A stretch of 46,353 nt of DNA from Aeromicrobium sp. CnD17-E (GTDB taxonomy: Bacteria > Actinomycetota > Actinomycetes > Propionibacteriales > Nocardioidaceae): assembly GCF_024124745.1 (NCBI RefSeq), contig NZ_JAMXRU010000014.1:1-46353 (forward strand), given 5' to 3'. Positions within the stretch are counted from its first letter, which is position 1; every line of letters starts with the position of its first letter. Below the pieces are notes generated by a model. That model worked only from the letters and a program-made list of their open reading frames with translations, had not been told where the DNA came from and did not search any database. Positions 31,528 to 39,956 of the stretch are shown in pieces. Made by a program: the position numbers and the translations under genes.

Positions 31528-32223
31528 ATGGCGAGGTTCGAGGAGCTCGACTGGGCCGAGACGCCGTGGGGCCTGGTGGTGCTGCGTCGCCGGTTCGACC
31601 TGGTGACGCAGCGCGACGTGCACGAGGTGAAGCTCGGCGACGACTACCTGATGTCGAGCCAGTTCACGGTGAGCGAGCGGGCCCTGGCCGAGCTCGGTCT
31701 CCGGGCGGCCCGCGGCACCTCGCTGCGGGTGATGGTGGGCGGGCTCGGCCTCGGCTACACCGCGTTCGAGGCGCTCCGCGACGACAGGGTCGCCGAGCTC
31801 GTGGTCGTCGACGCGCTCGACGCGGTGATCCGCTGGCACCGTGACGAGCTGTTCGACGACACGCGCGGGCTGGCGTCGGACCCGCGCACCACGCTGGTGC
31901 GCGACGACTTCTTCGACCTCGCGCGCACGGGCCGTCTCGAACGGCCGGTCGACGTGCTGCTCGTCGACATCGACCACGCGCCCGACTGGCTGCTGCGCAC
32001 CGACCACGGCGACTTCTACACCGTCGAGGGGCAGCGAGCCGCGGCACGGATGCTGGTCGACGACGGCGTGTTCGGGCTCTGGTCCGACGAGCCGCCGGAC
32101 GAGGCCTTCGTCGACGTCATGCGTCAGGCGTTCGCGACGGCCGAGGCGCACGTGGTGACGTTCGACAACCCGCTCACCGCGGGCACGTCGACCGCGACGA
32201 TCTACGTCGGCACGCGCGCCTGA
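31528..32223 (+). CDS. Spermidine synthase-like methyltransferase-fold protein
   Basis: A 231-residue protein with the spermidine synthase fold: VMVGGLGLGYTAFEAL (nucleotide loop), VVVDALDAVIRWH (acidic residue after strand two), VRDDFFDLA, and VDVLLVDIDHAPDWLL. It lacks the N-terminal beta domain and the full catalytic Asp set of true spermidine synthases, so polyamine synthesis is uncertain; a SAM-dependent methyltransferase or spermine-synthase-like protein is possible. ATG 31528 has AAGGGG upstream. It is read divergently from prfC. Confidence 0.78.
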   Translation: MARFEELDWAETPWGLVVLRRRFDLVTQRDVHEVKLGDDYLMSSQFTVSERALAELGLRAARGTSLRVMVGGLGLGYTAFEALRDDRVAELVVVDALDAVIRWHRDELFDDTRGLASDPRTTLVRDDFFDLARTGRLERPVDVLLVDIDHAPDWLLRTDHGDFYTVEGQRAAARMLVDDGVFGLWSDEPPDEAFVDVMRQAFATAEAHVVTFDNPLTAGTSTATIYVGTRA

Positions 32224-32233
32224 GCCGACCTGC

Positions 32234-32677
32234 TCAGTCCGGCGTGGCCTCGTGGTGGCGTCGGCCCTGGGTGCGCCGGTCCTCCTTCATCTCCGCCTCG
32301 AACAGGTGCGGACGGCCGTCGACCAGGCTGTCGCGGGCGGTGCGCTCTAGGTCCTTGAAGGTCGCGTAGTAGCCCTCGTCGTACTCCTCGACGAGCTGGA
32401 AGGTCCAGCGCCCCTCGATGACGTTGCGTCCGACCAGCTCGGTCTCGATGCGGTCGGCGAGGTCGCCGTGGCCGGCCTCGCGCAGGAGGTCGGCGGCCTC
32501 GCCAGCCTGCAGGTCGGCGTGCCCGGACAACCGGTGGAAGGCGTACAGCGAGCCGCGGGCCTCCTCGACGGCCTCCAGCGCCTCGCTGAGCTTGCCGAGC
32601 GCCTCGACGGTGTCGTCGGAGACGCCGTCGGGTCGGCGATGGCGGGTGGCGGGACGGTCCTGTCGGTCGCTGCTCAT
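32234..32677 (-). CDS. Conserved actinobacterial hypothetical protein
   Basis: A 147-residue protein, mostly helical with charged ends. Conserved-looking parts are VEALGKLSEALEAVEEARGSLYAFHRLSGHADL, where the helix resembles that of small DNA- or protein-binding bundles, and FQLVEEYDEGYYATFKDLE. I know this kind of protein from other actinobacteria as a hypothetical with no assigned role. ATG 32677 has GGTGGAG upstream. It ends 11 bases from the convergent spermidine-synthase-like gene. Confidence 0.72.
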   Translation of the reverse strand: MSSDRQDRPATRHRRPDGVSDDTVEALGKLSEALEAVEEARGSLYAFHRLSGHADLQAGEAADLLREAGHGDLADRIETELVGRNVIEGRWTFQLVEEYDEGYYATFKDLERTARDSLVDGRPHLFEAEMKEDRRTQGRRHHEATPD

Positions 32678-32769
32678 GTCTCCACCGTGGCACTGGTCGC
32701 TGGTCGCGGCATCCGCGCGCACCCGGCGCTCACGCTGCGGCCCTTGGGGTGCTCGGTGACACTCGACGT

Positions 32770-33927
32770 ATGAGGCTTCTCGGACTCGGACTCGCGGCCG
32801 TCCTCGTGGCGGGCTGCTCCACGGACCCCGATCCCCGCTCCGACGACGACGCGTCGGGCGCGTCGACGCCGGTCGCCAGCGCGAGCGGCAACCCGCCGTT
32901 CGAGGTGGAGGAGGTCGACCGCTTCGAGACCCCGTGGGCGATGGCCTTCGTGCCCGGGACGGGCGACCTGCTCGTCACCGAGCGCACCGGCACCCTCACC
33001 CTGCGCGACGCCGAGACCGGCGAGCGGACCGAGGTGTCGGGCGTGCCCGACGTCGTCGCCGCCGGGCAGGGCGGGCTCGGCGACGTGGTCGTCGCGCCCA
33101 CCTTCGAGGACGACCAGCGGGTCTACCTCAGCTGGGCCGAGGCGGGCGACGGCGGCACCGGTGCCGTGGTCGGCCGCGCACGGTTGGCCACCGGCGACGG
33201 TTCGGCGGCCCTCGAGGACCTCGAGGTGGTCTGGCGCCAGACGCCCAAGGTGTCCGGCAACGGCCACTTCTCGCACCGCATCGCGTTCGACCCCGACGGC
33301 GAGCACCTCTTCATCAGCTCCGGCGACCGTCAGCAGAAGACGCCGGCCCAGGACACGTCGAACACGCTCGGCACGATCGTCCGGCTCACCCTCGACGGCG
33401 AACCGGCTCCCGGCAACCCGCTGGCCGACGAGGGCGGCGCGTCGGCGGAGATCTGGAGCTGGGGCCACCGCAACCCGCTCGGCCTGGAGTTCGCCGACGA
33501 CGGCACGCTCTGGTCGAGCGAGATGGGGCCGGAGGGCGGCGACGAGCTCAACATCATCGAGAAGGGCGGCAACTACGGCTGGCCCGAGGCATCCAACGGC
33601 AGCGACTACGGCGGCGGCGAGATCCCCGACCACACGGACGGCGACCGCTTCGTCGCGCCGCGGACCGGCTGGACCCCGTCGATCTCGCCCGGCAGCCTGC
33701 TGATCTACACCGGCGACCTGTTCCCTGAGTGGAAGGGCGACGCGTTCCTCGGCGCGCTGTCGGGCGAGTCGCTCGTGCGCGTCGACCTCGACGGCACGAC
33801 CGCCGGCGACGACGAGAGGATCGTCGAGGGCCAGCGCGTCCGCGCCGTCGAGCAGGCCCCGGACGGCTCCATCTGGCTGCTCGAGGACGCCGGCTCCGGC
33901 CGCCTCCTCCGCCTCGCCCCCGCCTGA
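32770..33927 (+). CDS. PQQ-dependent sugar dehydrogenase-like lipoprotein
   Basis: A 385-residue exported protein of the soluble glucose/sorbosone dehydrogenase (GSDH) family. A lipobox LVAGC places the lipidated Cys at residue 16. The six-bladed propeller carries family marks: ETPWAMAFVPGTGDLLVTERTG, GQGGLGDVVVAPTF, HFSHRIAFDPDGEHLFISSGDR, WSWGHRNPLGLEF, and GPEGGDELNIIEKGGNYGWPE. The His of SHRI is the expected catalytic base. Oxidation of aldose sugars with PQQ is the family activity, but many actinobacterial members have no known substrate and this genome segment shows no PQQ genes. GACACT stands six bases before the ATG. Confidence 0.88.
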   Translation: MRLLGLGLAAVLVAGCSTDPDPRSDDDASGASTPVASASGNPPFEVEEVDRFETPWAMAFVPGTGDLLVTERTGTLTLRDAETGERTEVSGVPDVVAAGQGGLGDVVVAPTFEDDQRVYLSWAEAGDGGTGAVVGRARLATGDGSAALEDLEVVWRQTPKVSGNGHFSHRIAFDPDGEHLFISSGDRQQKTPAQDTSNTLGTIVRLTLDGEPAPGNPLADEGGASAEIWSWGHRNPLGLEFADDGTLWSSEMGPEGGDELNIIEKGGNYGWPEASNGSDYGGGEIPDHTDGDRFVAPRTGWTPSISPGSLLIYTGDLFPEWKGDAFLGALSGESLVRVDLDGTTAGDDERIVEGQRVRAVEQAPDGSIWLLEDAGSGRLLRLAPA

Positions 33928-33928
33928 G

Positions 33929-33960
33929 CGGAGATTCCCAGGTCGACCTGGGAATCTCCG
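33929..33960. terminator. Perfect 32-bp palindrome
   Basis: CGGAGATTCCCAGGTC is followed directly by its reverse complement, with no spacer, two bases after the sugar dehydrogenase stop. It lies between convergent genes and would terminate both transcripts; without a loop or U-tract it could equally be a protein-binding site. Confidence 0.65.
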
Positions 33961-33961
33961 G

Positions 33962-34067
33962 CGAGGCACGGTTCCCTCAGCCGCGCACGGCTTGCTTTCC
34001 GTGCTTGCGTGAGATTCCCGTGCCTCGTCCCATCGTGCCTCGTCCCGTCGCGCCTCGTGCCTCGTCG
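33962..34067. repeat. Inverted repeat and short tandem repeats between convergent genes
   Basis: CGAGGCACGG (33962-33971) pairs with CCGTGCCTCG (34018-34027) over a 46-base loop. From 34021 the sequence repeats TGCCTCGTCCCATCG / TGCCTCGTCCCGTCG and then the shortened units CGCCTCG and TGCCTCG. This lies just before the photolyase stop codon. No coding sense was found. Confidence 0.7.
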
Positions 34068-34074
34068 TTGACGG

Positions 34075-35301
34075 TCAGCGACGCACGCCCTTGCGCCAGG
34101 CGCTGTACGACGTGAGGCGCTGCGACGTCGGCCGCTCCAGCCAACGCCACGGGTGCAGAGCGGCGACGTCGACGTCGGCCGAGCGCCGCGTGAACCACGG
34201 CACGGGCGCGAAGGTGACGGTGACGGCCCGACCGGCGAGCTCGTCACCGACGACGCCCCGACGCACCTCGACGTCGCGCCGGGTCGCGAGGTCGGCGAGG
34301 GTCTCGGCGAGGAACACGAGCCGCTTGCCCGACCACCGCAGCTCGGCCAGCTTCGGCTCGTCGAAGACGTAGACGACGGGGAGGTCGGGGTGTGCCTCCA
34401 GGGCGGGGTCGGCGTCGCCCATCGACTCCGGCGTCAGCCACACGGCGGACGGGTCGCGCTCGAGGACGGGCGCGTCGGGGCCCGGCCCGGGAGCACCGGC
34501 GGCGTGCCCGATGCGGACAGGGGCGTGCTCGACCGTGGGTCCGGTGTCGGCGTCGGGCCACTCCTGGACCGGGCACGCCTCGCTGAGCGCGCACGACCGG
34601 CACAGCTGCGGGGCACGCTTCTCCACCTGCCACCGGCTGAACCCGTAGGGCTTCCCGGTGCCGGCGCCGATCGTCCACTGCCAGCCGAGCCGGTTCGCGG
34701 CCCGTGAGCCGTCGAGCAGGTGCCGATAGAAGTGGTCCTCGCCGTCGCGCCAGTCGCGCCCGTGCCGCACGGTCCAGTGGGACGCCCACCACATGCGCAC
34801 CTGGTTGACGAGCCAACCGTCCTGCTCGAGCCGTTCCTGCACCCAGTCGATGCACGCCATGCGCCCGTCCCAGCCGGGGTCGACGTCGGGGTGGGGCGGC
34901 TCACGACGCAGCGGCTCGCGCATCGCCGGGCCGATCCTGGCGTACACGTGACGCGCGTACTCCTGCCACAGCAGCTCGTCGCGGTACGTGCGCCGGTCGC
35001 CCGAGGGGGCGTCGCCCACCGCGTCCCAGACGGTCGGCAGGTCGAGCAGCCCGTGCGTCAGGTACGGCGACACGCGACTCGCCCCCTGCCGCTCGACGGG
35101 CAGCACGTTCGAGCGCGTGCGGGCGTAGCCGCTGACGTCGAGCCCGGCGAGCGCGACGTCGGCCGCCGTCTGCCCGCCCCGGTGCCCGCCGGGACGGACG
35201 TCGTCGGGACCCTCCCAGGTCAGGTCGCCCAGGTGCTGCGCGACCCACGCGACGACGGCGTCGGTGTCCGCGGGTGCCGGCAGGGCGGGGAGGGCGGGCA
35301 T
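34075..35301 (-). CDS. Photolyase/cryptochrome-like flavoprotein with swapped domains and likely 4Fe-4S cluster
   Basis: A 408-residue protein. Residues about 55-232 match the helical FAD domain of photolyases (SRVSPYLTHGLL, DELLWQEYARHVY, NQVRMWWASHWTV, DGSRAANRLGWQWTIGAG), which normally forms the C-terminal half. Residues about 286-350 (AVWLTPESMGDADPALEA, PVVYVFDEPKLAELR, GKRLVFLAETLADLATR) match the Rossmann half, normally N-terminal. The order is therefore reversed. Four cysteines, C150, C234-x2-C237 and C243, are spaced much like the cluster ligands of Fe-S bacterial photolyases (one Cys, then about 85 residues later CxxC plus C). Repair of UV lesions or light sensing is inferred. ATG 35301. 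Confidence 0.8.
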   Translation of the reverse strand: MPALPALPAPADTDAVVAWVAQHLGDLTWEGPDDVRPGGHRGGQTAADVALAGLDVSGYARTRSNVLPVERQGASRVSPYLTHGLLDLPTVWDAVGDAPSGDRRTYRDELLWQEYARHVYARIGPAMREPLRREPPHPDVDPGWDGRMACIDWVQERLEQDGWLVNQVRMWWASHWTVRHGRDWRDGEDHFYRHLLDGSRAANRLGWQWTIGAGTGKPYGFSRWQVEKRAPQLCRSCALSEACPVQEWPDADTGPTVEHAPVRIGHAAGAPGPGPDAPVLERDPSAVWLTPESMGDADPALEAHPDLPVVYVFDEPKLAELRWSGKRLVFLAETLADLATRRDVEVRRGVVGDELAGRAVTVTFAPVPWFTRRSADVDVAALHPWRWLERPTSQRLTSYSAWRKGVRR

Positions 35302-35408
35302 GGACCCAGCGTGCCAGCGGTCGGTCGGGCCCACGACTCGAGCGAGGACGGCGTATGGGGGCCGCCACGACGCGCGCGCCCCGCGCCGATGGGCTCTAGC
35401 CTGGTCGA

Positions 35409-36992
35409 ATGGCCGAACGCTTGAACGACCGCTACGAGCTCGGTGACCTGCTGGGCGCCGGGGGGATGGGACGGGTGCACCGAGCCCGCGACCTGCGCCT
35501 CAACCGTGACGTCGCCGTGAAGATCCTCAAGGGCGACCAGGTGGGAGACGACGCCGCCGCGCGCGCCCGGTTCGAGGAGGAGGGCCGCACGGCCGGACGT
35601 CTGCACCACCCGGGCATCGCGACCATCTACGACGTCGGCGAGGACGCGTCGAGCGAGGACGGCGACCCGTTCATCGTCATGCAGCTGGTCGAGGGGACGG
35701 CGGTCTCGGAGGTGCTCAAGCAGCGGGGCACGCTCGCGCCGGACGCGGTGGAGCGGCTGCTCGGCGGCGTCGCCGACGCGCTGGCTGCGGCCCACGCCGC
35801 CGACATCGTGCACCGCGACGTGAAGCCTGCCAACATCGTGCTCGCGGAGGGGTCGCGGCCGGTGCTCGTCGACTTCGGCATCGCCATCGGCGCGTCGCGC
35901 GAGCCGCTGACCCAGACGGGCAACGTGCTCGGCACCGTCGACTACATCAGCCCCGAGCAGGCGCGTGGCGTGACGGCCACGGGTGCGTCCGACGTGTACT
36001 CGCTGGGCCTCGTGGCCTACCAGTGCCTCACCGGCACGTCGCCGTTCCGGCGGGAGACGTCCGTGGCCACGGCGCTCGCCCAGGTGGGCGAGGAGCTGCC
36101 GCCCCTGCCCGACGGCGTGCCGGAGCCGCTGCGCCGGCTCGTCGAGGCCATGACCGACAAGGACCCGTTGAAGCGTCCGACGGCGGCCCAGGTGCGCGAC
36201 GCGGTGCAGGGTCGCACCGACGGCGTCACCGAGGTGCTGCCCGCCTACGCGGGCGCGACCACCGCGCCGATGGGCGCTCTGGGTGCCACGGGCGCGACGG
36301 CGTCGACCTCGGTGCTCGCGCCGGTCGCCGCCACCGCTGCGATGCAGGCTGCGCCGGAGGACCCGCGCCGGCGTCGGCGCGGGATGGCGATCTTCGCGGG
36401 TGTCGCGGCGCTGGCCGTCCTCGCCCTGCTGCTGAGCATGTCCGGCGGTCTGTTCGGCAGCAGCGACCACGAGGTGCCCGACGTCGTCGGCCAGTCGGTC
36501 GCCAGCGCGACGGACAAGATCGAGGCGGTGGACGCGACCGTCAAGACCGAGACCGTCGACGAGCCGAACGCGAAGGAGGGCGAGGTCGTCGGCCAGAGCC
36601 CGAAGGCCGGCGCTGCCGTGCCGACGTCGGGCCCGGTGACCCTGCAGGTGGCGTCGGGTCGCGTGATGGTGCCGGCCGACCTGGTGGGGCAGCCCGCCGA
36701 CGAGGTCGCGGCCACCCTCGGCGACCTCGGCCTCACCGTGAAGCGCACCGAGGTGGAGTCGTCGCAGACCGCGGGGACGGTCGTCGTCGTCGACCCGACG
36801 GGCCGGGTGACGGTCGGCTCGACCGTGACCATCGCGGTCGCCGTCGCGCCGGTGGTGCAGCAGACGCAGCCGACCCAGCAGCAGCCGCAGCAGCCTCAGC
36901 AGGACCAGGGCAACGACAAGAAGGACGAGAAGAAGGACGACAAGGGTCCTGGCAACGGCGGCCCGGGCGGCAAGGACGACAAGAAGCCCTGA
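35409..36992 (+). CDS. PASTA-domain serine/threonine protein kinase
   Basis: A 527-residue membrane kinase. The kinase domain (residues about 7-270) has GAGGMGRV, Lys in VAVKILK, HRDVKPAN near residue 138, VDFGIAI and GTVDYISPEQA. A basic stop (RRRRRG) precedes a single membrane helix at about 327-347. Outside are two PASTA repeats (VPDVVGQSVASATDKIE..., VPADLVGQPADEVAATL...) that in PknB-type kinases bind peptidoglycan pieces, then a Gln/Lys/Asp/Gly-rich tail. Two PASTA units are fewer than the four of PknB. ATG 35409 has TAGCCT six bases upstream, so it is leaderless. It stands outside any cell-division cluster. Confidence 0.93.
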   Translation: MAERLNDRYELGDLLGAGGMGRVHRARDLRLNRDVAVKILKGDQVGDDAAARARFEEEGRTAGRLHHPGIATIYDVGEDASSEDGDPFIVMQLVEGTAVSEVLKQRGTLAPDAVERLLGGVADALAAAHAADIVHRDVKPANIVLAEGSRPVLVDFGIAIGASREPLTQTGNVLGTVDYISPEQARGVTATGASDVYSLGLVAYQCLTGTSPFRRETSVATALAQVGEELPPLPDGVPEPLRRLVEAMTDKDPLKRPTAAQVRDAVQGRTDGVTEVLPAYAGATTAPMGALGATGATASTSVLAPVAATAAMQAAPEDPRRRRRGMAIFAGVAALAVLALLLSMSGGLFGSSDHEVPDVVGQSVASATDKIEAVDATVKTETVDEPNAKEGEVVGQSPKAGAAVPTSGPVTLQVASGRVMVPADLVGQPADEVAATLGDLGLTVKRTEVESSQTAGTVVVVDPTGRVTVGSTVTIAVAVAPVVQQTQPTQQQPQQPQQDQGNDKKDEKKDDKGPGNGGPGGKDDKKP

Positions 36993-37001
36993 CGTCGGTC
37001 G

Positions 37002-37424
37002 TCAGCGCCCGTGTCGCCGGGCCTGCAGGTCGCGCACCGTCTCGCTGACCTGCACGAGGTAGTCCTCGAGCGTCGACTGGTTCTCGCCGGACCACCGCTT
37101 CGCCACGGCGCTGGTCGGGTAGAGCACGAGCGACGGTTCGCCCACGACGCCGAGCTCGCTGCCGCGCGCGTCGGTGACGAGGGCCCAGCGCAGCCCGAGG
37201 TCGTCGACGAACAGCTGCCCGATGCCGGCGCCGAACGTGTTGATGGTCGGGTTCGGGTCGGGACGCTCCGCGGCGGGCAGGTCCCACCAGGCCTCGCGCG
37301 CCTCGAGGAACACGGCGCAGAGCGTGGCGGCGTCCTTGACGCCCATCTGCAGGAGCCCGCCCTGCAGCGCCCCGAGCCACTGGTGCTCGGCCTCGGTGAG
37401 GTCCTCGATCGTCACGTCGTCCAT
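37002..37424 (-). CDS. DUF3806 domain protein
   Basis: A 140-residue soluble protein of the DUF3806 type, recognised by the ending GIGQLFVDDLGLRWALVTDARGSELGVVG and the central DPNPTINTFGAG. Function unknown; it is found alone in many actinobacteria. ATG 37424 has GGAGGAC upstream. It is convergent with the PASTA kinase (10 bases between stops). Confidence 0.8.
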   Translation of the reverse strand: MDDVTIEDLTEAEHQWLGALQGGLLQMGVKDAATLCAVFLEAREAWWDLPAAERPDPNPTINTFGAGIGQLFVDDLGLRWALVTDARGSELGVVGEPSLVLYPTSAVAKRWSGENQSTLEDYLVQVSETVRDLQARRHGR

Positions 37425-37503
37425 GGGGTCCTCCGTCGCTGCCGGCGCTCGTCGGCCAGCCTAGGTGCTTGACACGACAGGTCCCGCCGGGCGTGGATGA
37501 GGG

Positions 37504-37941
37504 ATGTCGTCGCTGCCCCGCCTGGACCACGTGAACCTCACCGTGGCCGACCTGCCCCGCACGGTCACCTTCTTCACGAGCCTCGGACTCGAGCTCGCCG
37601 AACGCATGACGATCGAGGGCGAGTTCCTCGACACCGTCGTCGGTCTCCACGACGCCCGCACCGAGACCGTCTGGCTGCGCCCGCCGGGCGGTGGGGGAGC
37701 GCTGGAGGTGTCGCGGTACGACCGTCCAGGCCACGTGCTCACGGTCCCCGCACCGCCGCACGCGGTGGGCCTGCGCGCGGTGTGCCTGGAGATCACCGAC
37801 CTGCGCGCGACCGTCGCGCGCCTCGACGACGAGGGCTACGCGCTCGTGGGCGACGTCGGTGAGCACGAGGGGACGTGGCTGATGGCCTACGTCCGCGGTC
37901 CGGAGGGGATCATCGTCTCGCTGACCGAGCGGATCGGCTGA
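37504..37941 (+). CDS. VOC family (glyoxalase/bleomycin resistance fold) protein
   Basis: A 145-residue protein with two beta-alpha-beta-beta-beta units: LDHVNLTVADLPRTVTFFTSLGLELAE at the start, and LRAVCLEITDLRATVARLDDEGY in the second half; a metal His is in LDHVN and a Glu in VCLEITD. The family covers many metal enzymes and binding proteins; the substrate is unknown. ATG 37504 was taken as it begins the family sequence. Confidence 0.82.
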   Translation: MSSLPRLDHVNLTVADLPRTVTFFTSLGLELAERMTIEGEFLDTVVGLHDARTETVWLRPPGGGGALEVSRYDRPGHVLTVPAPPHAVGLRAVCLEITDLRATVARLDDEGYALVGDVGEHEGTWLMAYVRGPEGIIVSLTERIG

Positions 37942-37960
37942 CGGGCGTCCAGCGGGTCGC

Positions 37961-38308
37961 TCAGCCTGTCGTCGCCGTCGGGTCCTGCAGGAGGCGGGGG
38001 AACACGCCGTCGACGCGGAACTCGGCGTCGAAGGGTGCCGTGAGGGTGCGGCCGTCGGTGTACTCGACGTGGGCCTCGCAGCGCAGCGAGTCGCCCGTGT
38101 CGGTGAGGACGCCGACCTCCTCGCAGGTGACGTCGACGTCGCGGACGTCGGCGTGCATGCCGTAGCGGGAGATCAACCAGGCCGCGCCCTCCGTCCCGTA
38201 GCGGAGCTGGTCGGCCATGGACTCCTCGAGCTCGGCCGTGGTGGTGCCGCTGCAGCCGGCCAGCACGACGGACCCGAGGGCGACGGCGACGAGGCGGGCG
38301 AGGCGCAT
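37961..38308 (-). CDS. Small lipoprotein, DUF4333-like
   Basis: A 115-residue lipoprotein: MRLARLVAVALGSVVLAGC gives a lipobox with Cys19. The mature part has two more cysteines (VTCEEVG, SLRCEAHVEY) 20 residues apart, a pattern of actinobacterial DUF4333-like lipoproteins whose function is unknown. ATG 38308. It is read convergently to the VOC gene. Confidence 0.75.
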   Translation of the reverse strand: MRLARLVAVALGSVVLAGCSGTTTAELEESMADQLRYGTEGAAWLISRYGMHADVRDVDVTCEEVGVLTDTGDSLRCEAHVEYTDGRTLTAPFDAEFRVDGVFPRLLQDPTATTG

Positions 38309-38382
38309 GAGCGCAGCGTAGGTCTGCGGGGGTGGAGCGGTCGTCGTCCTGCGGAACGCGTTCCGGCGGTGCCGCCGCGCGA

Positions 38383-38417
38383 CAGCGGCCCCCGAGCGAG
38401 ATGTTCGGGGGCCGCTG
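38383..38417 (-). terminator. Terminator hairpin of the subtilase gene
   Basis: CAGCGGCCCCCGA and TCGGGGGCCGCTG form a perfect 13-bp stem with a nine-base loop, 16 bases beyond the subtilase stop on the minus strand. Confidence 0.75.
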
Positions 38418-38432
38418 CGTCGTGGTGCTGCG

Positions 38433-39956
38433 TCAGCGACGGACGGCGTCGAGCGCGTCGACCATGCCGTGCCCCGCGTAGCTGTTGTTCGACGGCGCCC
38501 CGGTGCAGAGCGCGCCCGGGGACGAGCTGGTCTGCTGGGGTGCGCAGGGTCGCTCGTCGGCCTGGGCCTTCAGCTGCTGGATGACACGCGCCGGCCGCCA
38601 GCCGGGGTGCTTGGACTTCATGAGGGCGGCGACGCCAGCCACGTGCGGCGACGCCATCGACGTGCCGCTCTTGAGGCCGTAGCCGTTGTCCTTGACGATC
38701 GTCGACAGGATGCGCGAACCGGGCGCGGCCACGTCGATGACGTTCCTGCCCCGGTTGGAGAACGACGACAGCTGCGTCTCGTTCGACGTGCCGATCTGCG
38801 CGTACGAGGAGACGGTGACGACCTCAGGCAGCTCGGTGGGGATGTCGAGGCAGCCGTTGTTGATGGTGCGCTCGATCGGCGTGCTGTCGTTGGGGCTGCT
38901 GGCGCTGGTCGTCTTGTTGGCGAGGTCGTAGGCGGCGTTGCCGGCCGCCGCGACGTGCACGGTGCCCTTCTTCGTCGACCAGGTGACGGCGCGGCCGACA
39001 GCCTCGACGACGGCGGCCTGGTTGGCCTGGTCCTGGCACCAGAACTCGAACGGGTCGATGTAGTAGCTGTTGTTGGTGACGTCCATGCCGCGCAGGCCGG
39101 ACCACATGAAGCCGCAGATGGCGTACTCGGGGTAGATGAAGCCGTCGTCGTTGACGACCTTGACCGACGCCATGCGCACGTTCGGCGCGACGCCGGTGAT
39201 GCCGATGCCGTTGCGGGCGGCACCGATGGTGCCGGCCACGTGGGTGCCATGGTCGCTGGTGGTGGGCTGCCAGCCGGTGGGGGAGCGGTCGACGGCGCCG
39301 CCGTCGGTGCAGTTGACGGAGTTGTTCACGTCGATGTTGGCCGCGAGGTCGGGGTGGTCGGCGTCGATGCCGCTGTCGAGGACGCCGACGAGGACCTTGC
39401 GGGAGCCGTCGGTGATCTCGTGGGCGTGGTCGGCCTTGATGTGCGCCATGTCCCACTGCTCGCCCTCGCGCGGGTCGGGCTTGACGTACTTCTGGGGCGT
39501 GTTCGCGAACTCGCCCTTGAGCTCGGCGCGCTCGGTGGAGCGGCTCCGCGCGGACTGGCGCAGGGTGGACGCCTGCTCGGCGCGCTCGCTGACGGCGACG
39601 GTGCGGGTGGTGCCGACGGAGGTGACGCTGGTGCGGCCGAGGCGGTAGACGTCGGCGCGGAAGTCGGCGTGCGTCGACTGCGCGATCACGACGCCGATCT
39701 GCGGCCACGCCTGCACGACGGTGCCGCCGGCCTTCTGCACGACCTTGCGCGCGTCGGCGGTGCCCTTCGCGTTGGCCTTCTTGGCGTTGACGACGTAGGC
39801 GCTCACCTGCCCCTCGGGCGTCGCGACCGGTACGGGCGTGGACTTCTCCGTGGTCGCCGCGCCGGCGCTGGTGAGCGTGGTCGCGACGACGCCGAGCGTC
39901 AGGGCGGCGGCCCCGACGGCGAGCCCGCGTCGGGCTCGAGACATACCTGTGTTCAC
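38433..39956 (-). CDS. Secreted S8 family serine protease (subtilase)
   Basis: A 507-residue subtilisin-like protease. A signal peptide (RRGLAVGAAALTLGVVATTLTSAGAA) is followed by an inhibitor-like pro-domain (VSAYVVNAKKANAKGTADARKVVQKAGGTV) and the catalytic domain with Asp in GVLDSGIDADHPD, His in HGTHVAGTIGA and Ser in GTSMASPHVAGVAAL. Several Cys in SVNCTDGG, AICGFMWSG and FWCQDQ suggest disulfides. No cell-wall anchor is seen, so it is likely released. GTG 39956 has AGGGGGGA six bases upstream; the ATG at 39944 lacks a site. A hairpin ends the transcript. Confidence 0.93.
   Translation of the reverse strand: MNTGMSRARRGLAVGAAALTLGVVATTLTSAGAATTEKSTPVPVATPEGQVSAYVVNAKKANAKGTADARKVVQKAGGTVVQAWPQIGVVIAQSTHADFRADVYRLGRTSVTSVGTTRTVAVSERAEQASTLRQSARSRSTERAELKGEFANTPQKYVKPDPREGEQWDMAHIKADHAHEITDGSRKVLVGVLDSGIDADHPDLAANIDVNNSVNCTDGGAVDRSPTGWQPTTSDHGTHVAGTIGAARNGIGITGVAPNVRMASVKVVNDDGFIYPEYAICGFMWSGLRGMDVTNNSYYIDPFEFWCQDQANQAAVVEAVGRAVTWSTKKGTVHVAAAGNAAYDLANKTTSASSPNDSTPIERTINNGCLDIPTELPEVVTVSSYAQIGTSNETQLSSFSNRGRNVIDVAAPGSRILSTIVKDNGYGLKSGTSMASPHVAGVAALMKSKHPGWRPARVIQQLKAQADERPCAPQQTSSSPGALCTGAPSNNSYAGHGMVDALDAVRR

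Noticed and set aside
32770-33927. Assignment as a true PQQ glucose dehydrogenase with a known sugar substrate.
   Set aside because: The GSDH propeller motifs are clear, but no PQQ genes are visible and many relatives lack tested activity, so only the family is called.
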